Shown piece by piece: positions 44,932-47,086 of a stretch of 47,086 nt of DNA (position 1 is its first letter; each line of letters opens with the position of its first letter). Source of the stretch: Polyangiaceae bacterium (GTDB taxonomy: Bacteria > Myxococcota_A > Polyangia > Polyangiales > Polyangiaceae); assembly GCA_025937785.1 (NCBI GenBank), contig JAICQQ010000043.1, forward strand, positions 1 to 47,086, read 5' to 3'. The position numbers were made by a program, and so were the translations under genes. Below the pieces are notes generated by a model, which saw only the letters and a program-made list of their open reading frames with translations, made no database searches and was not told where the DNA came from.

Positions 44932-46032
44932 ATGCTAACGTCAGGAAAAGTGCGCAATCCGTACGAGGTACTCGAGCTCCCCTCCAACGCCACTCCCGAG
45001 GAGATCCGCGCGGCCTTTCGCCGCCTCGGCGCCAAACATCACCCCGATCGGCATCAAGACAGCTCGACCGCACACGCTCGCTTCAAAGAGATCAACGCGG
45101 CCTATCAAATCTTGAACGACCCGAAGAAGCGCGCCGCGTTCGACCGATTTGGCAGCGTCGCCTTCCAGCCGGGCGGGAACGCGGGCTTCGACGGCGTGGG
45201 TCTCGACACCGTGGTTGCTGATTTGTTGCGAGCGATGGGGCTGGGTCGTTCCGATGGCACCGTGAGCCTCGACCTCGAGCTGACGTTTACCGAGGCCGCT
45301 GAAGGGTGCACCAAAGAGGTCCACTACGAACGCATCGACCACTGCCGCATCTGCGATGGGTCCGCGGCGGCCGCAGGCGCCACCACGACCACCTGCACGG
45401 CCTGCGGCGGCAAGGGCCGCGTGCGTTTCCGCGAAGGCTTGCTGTCGCTGCTCAGCGAGCGGCCCTGCTCCAAATGCCGCGGCAGCGGGCGCATGCCCTC
45501 GCGCCCCTGCGCCGCGTGCGAAGGCCGTGGCCTCACTAAGCTGCCCCACTCGGTCAACGTGGCCATACCGCCGGCGGTGGACAACGGCTCGCTCCAGTCG
45601 GTAGCGCGCGCGGGGCACCGCCTGATCCCCAACGGCAAGCACGGCAAGCTCGACGTCACCGTCAAGGTCTTGCCGCACCCGTTCTTCTCGCGTTCGGGGG
45701 ACGACGTGCTGTGCCGGGTGCCCGTCAGCATCGTGACGGCGGCCGTCGGCGGGCAGGTCGAAATCCCCACGTTGAGCGGCAAGATCAAGCTGAGCGTACC
45801 CGCGGCAACTCAACCGGGCAGCGTGCTGCGCGTACGCGGCAAGGGCCTCGCGCACAAGCTGCGCTCGGGCAAGGGAGACCAGTTGGTCGAAATCGTCGTC
45901 GAGGTGCCGAACGCCTTGAGCGAGCGCGCCCGGCAGCTGCTCGTCGAGCTCGGAGAAGAGCTCAGCCGCAACCAGAACGTCGAACCACAACAGCGCTCGT
46001 TCATGGACAAGCTCCGCCAACTCTTCGACTGA
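44932..46032 (+). CDS. dnaJ: chaperone DnaJ (type I Hsp40)
   Basis: 366 residues from the ATG at 44932. J domain with HPD (37-39) that stimulates DnaK ATPase; the Gly/Phe linker is short (about 75-95). A zinc-finger domain has four CXXC motifs (C138-C141, C155-C158, C179-C182, C193-C196). C-terminal substrate domains carry KVLPHPFFSRSGDDVLCRVPV and IPTLSGKIKLSVPAATQPG. Arrangement is type I, but the first zinc motif is CRICDGS rather than CxxCxGxG. It is ~19 kb from dnaK and grpE. Its 3' end is 3 bp from the acetyltransferase gene. Confidence 0.93.
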   Translation: MLTSGKVRNPYEVLELPSNATPEEIRAAFRRLGAKHHPDRHQDSSTAHARFKEINAAYQILNDPKKRAAFDRFGSVAFQPGGNAGFDGVGLDTVVADLLRAMGLGRSDGTVSLDLELTFTEAAEGCTKEVHYERIDHCRICDGSAAAAGATTTTCTACGGKGRVRFREGLLSLLSERPCSKCRGSGRMPSRPCAACEGRGLTKLPHSVNVAIPPAVDNGSLQSVARAGHRLIPNGKHGKLDVTVKVLPHPFFSRSGDDVLCRVPVSIVTAAVGGQVEIPTLSGKIKLSVPAATQPGSVLRVRGKGLAHKLRSGKGDQLVEIVVEVPNALSERARQLLVELGEELSRNQNVEPQQRSFMDKLRQLFD

Positions 46033-46035
46033 GGG

Positions 46036-46638
46036 ATGAGCATGCACGAGTTGAGGACAGAGGACGCGGACTGGGCTTCAGGGGTGCTCGAGCAGGCGTT
46101 CCGAGCAGATCCAATGGTCAACTTCGTATTTGGCGAAGAACCGGGCGCACCAGGCAGAGTAAACTGGTTCTTCAAAGCCCTGTTCCGCTACGCGACTCTG
46201 TACGGAGGCTGCTCGTCAACACCCGACAAGGACGGTGTGCTGATGATGCTACCGCCCGCTCAGGCACACGCGACTTTTGGCAAGATGTGTCGCGCAGGGA
46301 TCCTGTCTGCGCCCCGGAGAATGGGTTGGGCTCCTGTCTCGAGGTTCATGAAGGTCTCGGACTTCGTAGAGAAAGAGCACAAAGCGGCCGCGCCGTTCGA
46401 ACACTTCTACGTCATGATGATGGGCGTCTTGCCTGACCGACAAGGCATGGGCGTCGGCAGGGCGCTCTTGACGCAGGCACTCGCGACGGTAGATACCCAC
46501 AAGCTGCCCTGCTACCTGGAAACGCAGAACGAAAGCAACGTCGCCATCTACGAACGCTTTGGGTTCGCACTCATTTCTGAAAAGGAAATGCCGAACGGCG
46601 GCCTTCGCAGCTGGGGAATGCTACGAGAAAAGCGCTAA
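46036..46638 (+). CDS. GNAT-family N-acetyltransferase
   Basis: 200 residues, ATG at 46036 overlapping a GAGGG ribosome site right behind the dnaJ stop, so probably in one operon with dnaJ. GNAT motif A is HFYVMMMGVLPDRQGMGVGRALL, where the R-Q-G-M-G-V-G loop binds acetyl-CoA pyrophosphate. Motif B is YLETQNESNVAIYERFGFAL. Acceptor unknown: it may be a small amine or a protein N-terminus or lysine. No link to chaperone function is shown beyond position. Confidence 0.9.
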   Translation: MSMHELRTEDADWASGVLEQAFRADPMVNFVFGEEPGAPGRVNWFFKALFRYATLYGGCSSTPDKDGVLMMLPPAQAHATFGKMCRAGILSAPRRMGWAPVSRFMKVSDFVEKEHKAAAPFEHFYVMMMGVLPDRQGMGVGRALLTQALATVDTHKLPCYLETQNESNVAIYERFGFALISEKEMPNGGLRSWGMLREKR

Positions 46639-46809
46639 CCAGCGCATTGAGTACCCGAAGGCGCAGCCACGTCCGTACCGGGTCGGGGTTGGTTTCCGCC
46701 GTCTGTCGCGATCGTCGTCACGACCGAAGGCCGCGGCGCATTCCATCGCGCTCGCGACGCCATGCTGTCCTTGGCTGAGCTGGCGTGCTTCGCCAGCTAC
46801 GCGCGCGCG

Positions 46810-47086
46810 GGGCCGTAGGCGCCGACCGCGCGAGCCCTGTGGCCCGTGCAGCGCGCCACCGCACGAGCCCTGTGGCCCGTACGCGCCGACCGCGCGAGCC
46901 TTGTGGCCCGTGAGCGCGCCACCGCCCGAGCCCTGTGGCCCGTACGCGCCACCGCCCGAGCCCTGTGGCCCGTACGCGCCGACCGCGCGAGCCTTGTGGC
47001 CAGTGCAGCGCGAGCCGTGTGGCCCGTAGGCGCCGCCCGCGAAGCCCTGTGGCCTGTGGCCCGTGCAGCGCGCTACCGCACGGATG
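46810..47086. repeat. GC-rich minisatellite running off the window end
   Basis: At least eight imperfect units of ~28-30 bp share the core GAGCC(C/T)TGTGGCCCGT followed by (A/G)CGCGCC and ACCGC. Units from 46864 to ~46990 are nearly identical. Open frames in several phases result from the composition, and no start or domain supports a gene. Confidence 0.85.

Noticed and set aside
1..47086. CRISPR arrays
   Set aside because: The tandem repeats seen (399, 2818, 36302, 46810) have no unique spacers of constant length and no cas genes nearby.
1..47086. tRNA or rRNA genes
   Set aside because: No convincing GGTTCGAATC-type T-arm with matching acceptor stem, and no rRNA-like sequence was seen.

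Overview
The window is GC-rich, densely coding DNA of a myxobacterium, most likely a Sorangium/Polyangium-type member of the Myxococcota. This rests on lineage-typical proteins: a MYXO-CTERM sorting tail (19536-20357), Myxococcus-type cysteine-rich repeats fused to a fibro-slime domain (17274-19469), very large Ser/Thr kinase-AAA-TPR proteins (20504-23773, 30582-34949), a TIGR02266-like PilZ protein, an ECF sigma/membrane regulator/outer-membrane protein module, and many lipoproteins with Gly/Ser/Thr-rich linkers. No tRNA, rRNA, CRISPR array, prophage or transposase gene was seen.

Layout. 1-9 kb is mainly housekeeping: the 3' end of an HNH nuclease gene, a beta-carbonic anhydrase, an acyl-CoA dehydrogenase, an unrecognised 439-residue protein, an outer-membrane barrel, and dnaA behind a 795-bp non-coding region. 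That region holds two DnaA boxes and an AT-rich block, so it is a candidate origin or dnaA autoregulatory region. 8.9-20.4 kb is an envelope island: a Kazal-like lipoprotein, an ECF sigma/regulator/barrel module, a lipoprotein with about 24 thrombospondin type-3 repeats, an SGNH hydrolase lipoprotein, a cysteine-rich fibro-slime lipoprotein and a MYXO-CTERM protein. 20.5-27.9 kb, all on the minus strand, reads zinc/membrane protein - grpE - dnaK - predicted pseudokinase/AAA/TPR protein. 27.9-35 kb has a UvrD/PcrA helicase, a small TPR protein and a second, catalytically intact kinase with a degenerate cyclase-like domain, AAA ATPase and TPRs. 35-47 kb carries a barrel, a helical lipoprotein, a GFA-fold protein, a lipase, a YadG/YadH-like ABC-2 exporter, a SlyD-like isomerase, a sigma-54 activator, a PilZ protein, DnaJ, a GNAT acetyltransferase and a terminal minisatellite.

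The most unusual signal is a ~139-bp structured repeat present twice (9650-9787 and 23790-23930) in the same orientation relative to its neighbours. Each copy has two hairpins. The long stem is perfect in both copies although its sequence differs, so changes are compensated. Each copy ends about 20 nt upstream of a start codon. Copy B also supplies the dnaK stop codon. It may be a REP/MITE-like mobile element, a structured 5' leader, or a mobile element reused as a leader. Other notable points are the dead-kinase protein next to dnaK, a 33-bp tandem duplication of a translation start, and a coiled coil inserted in a fibro-slime domain.
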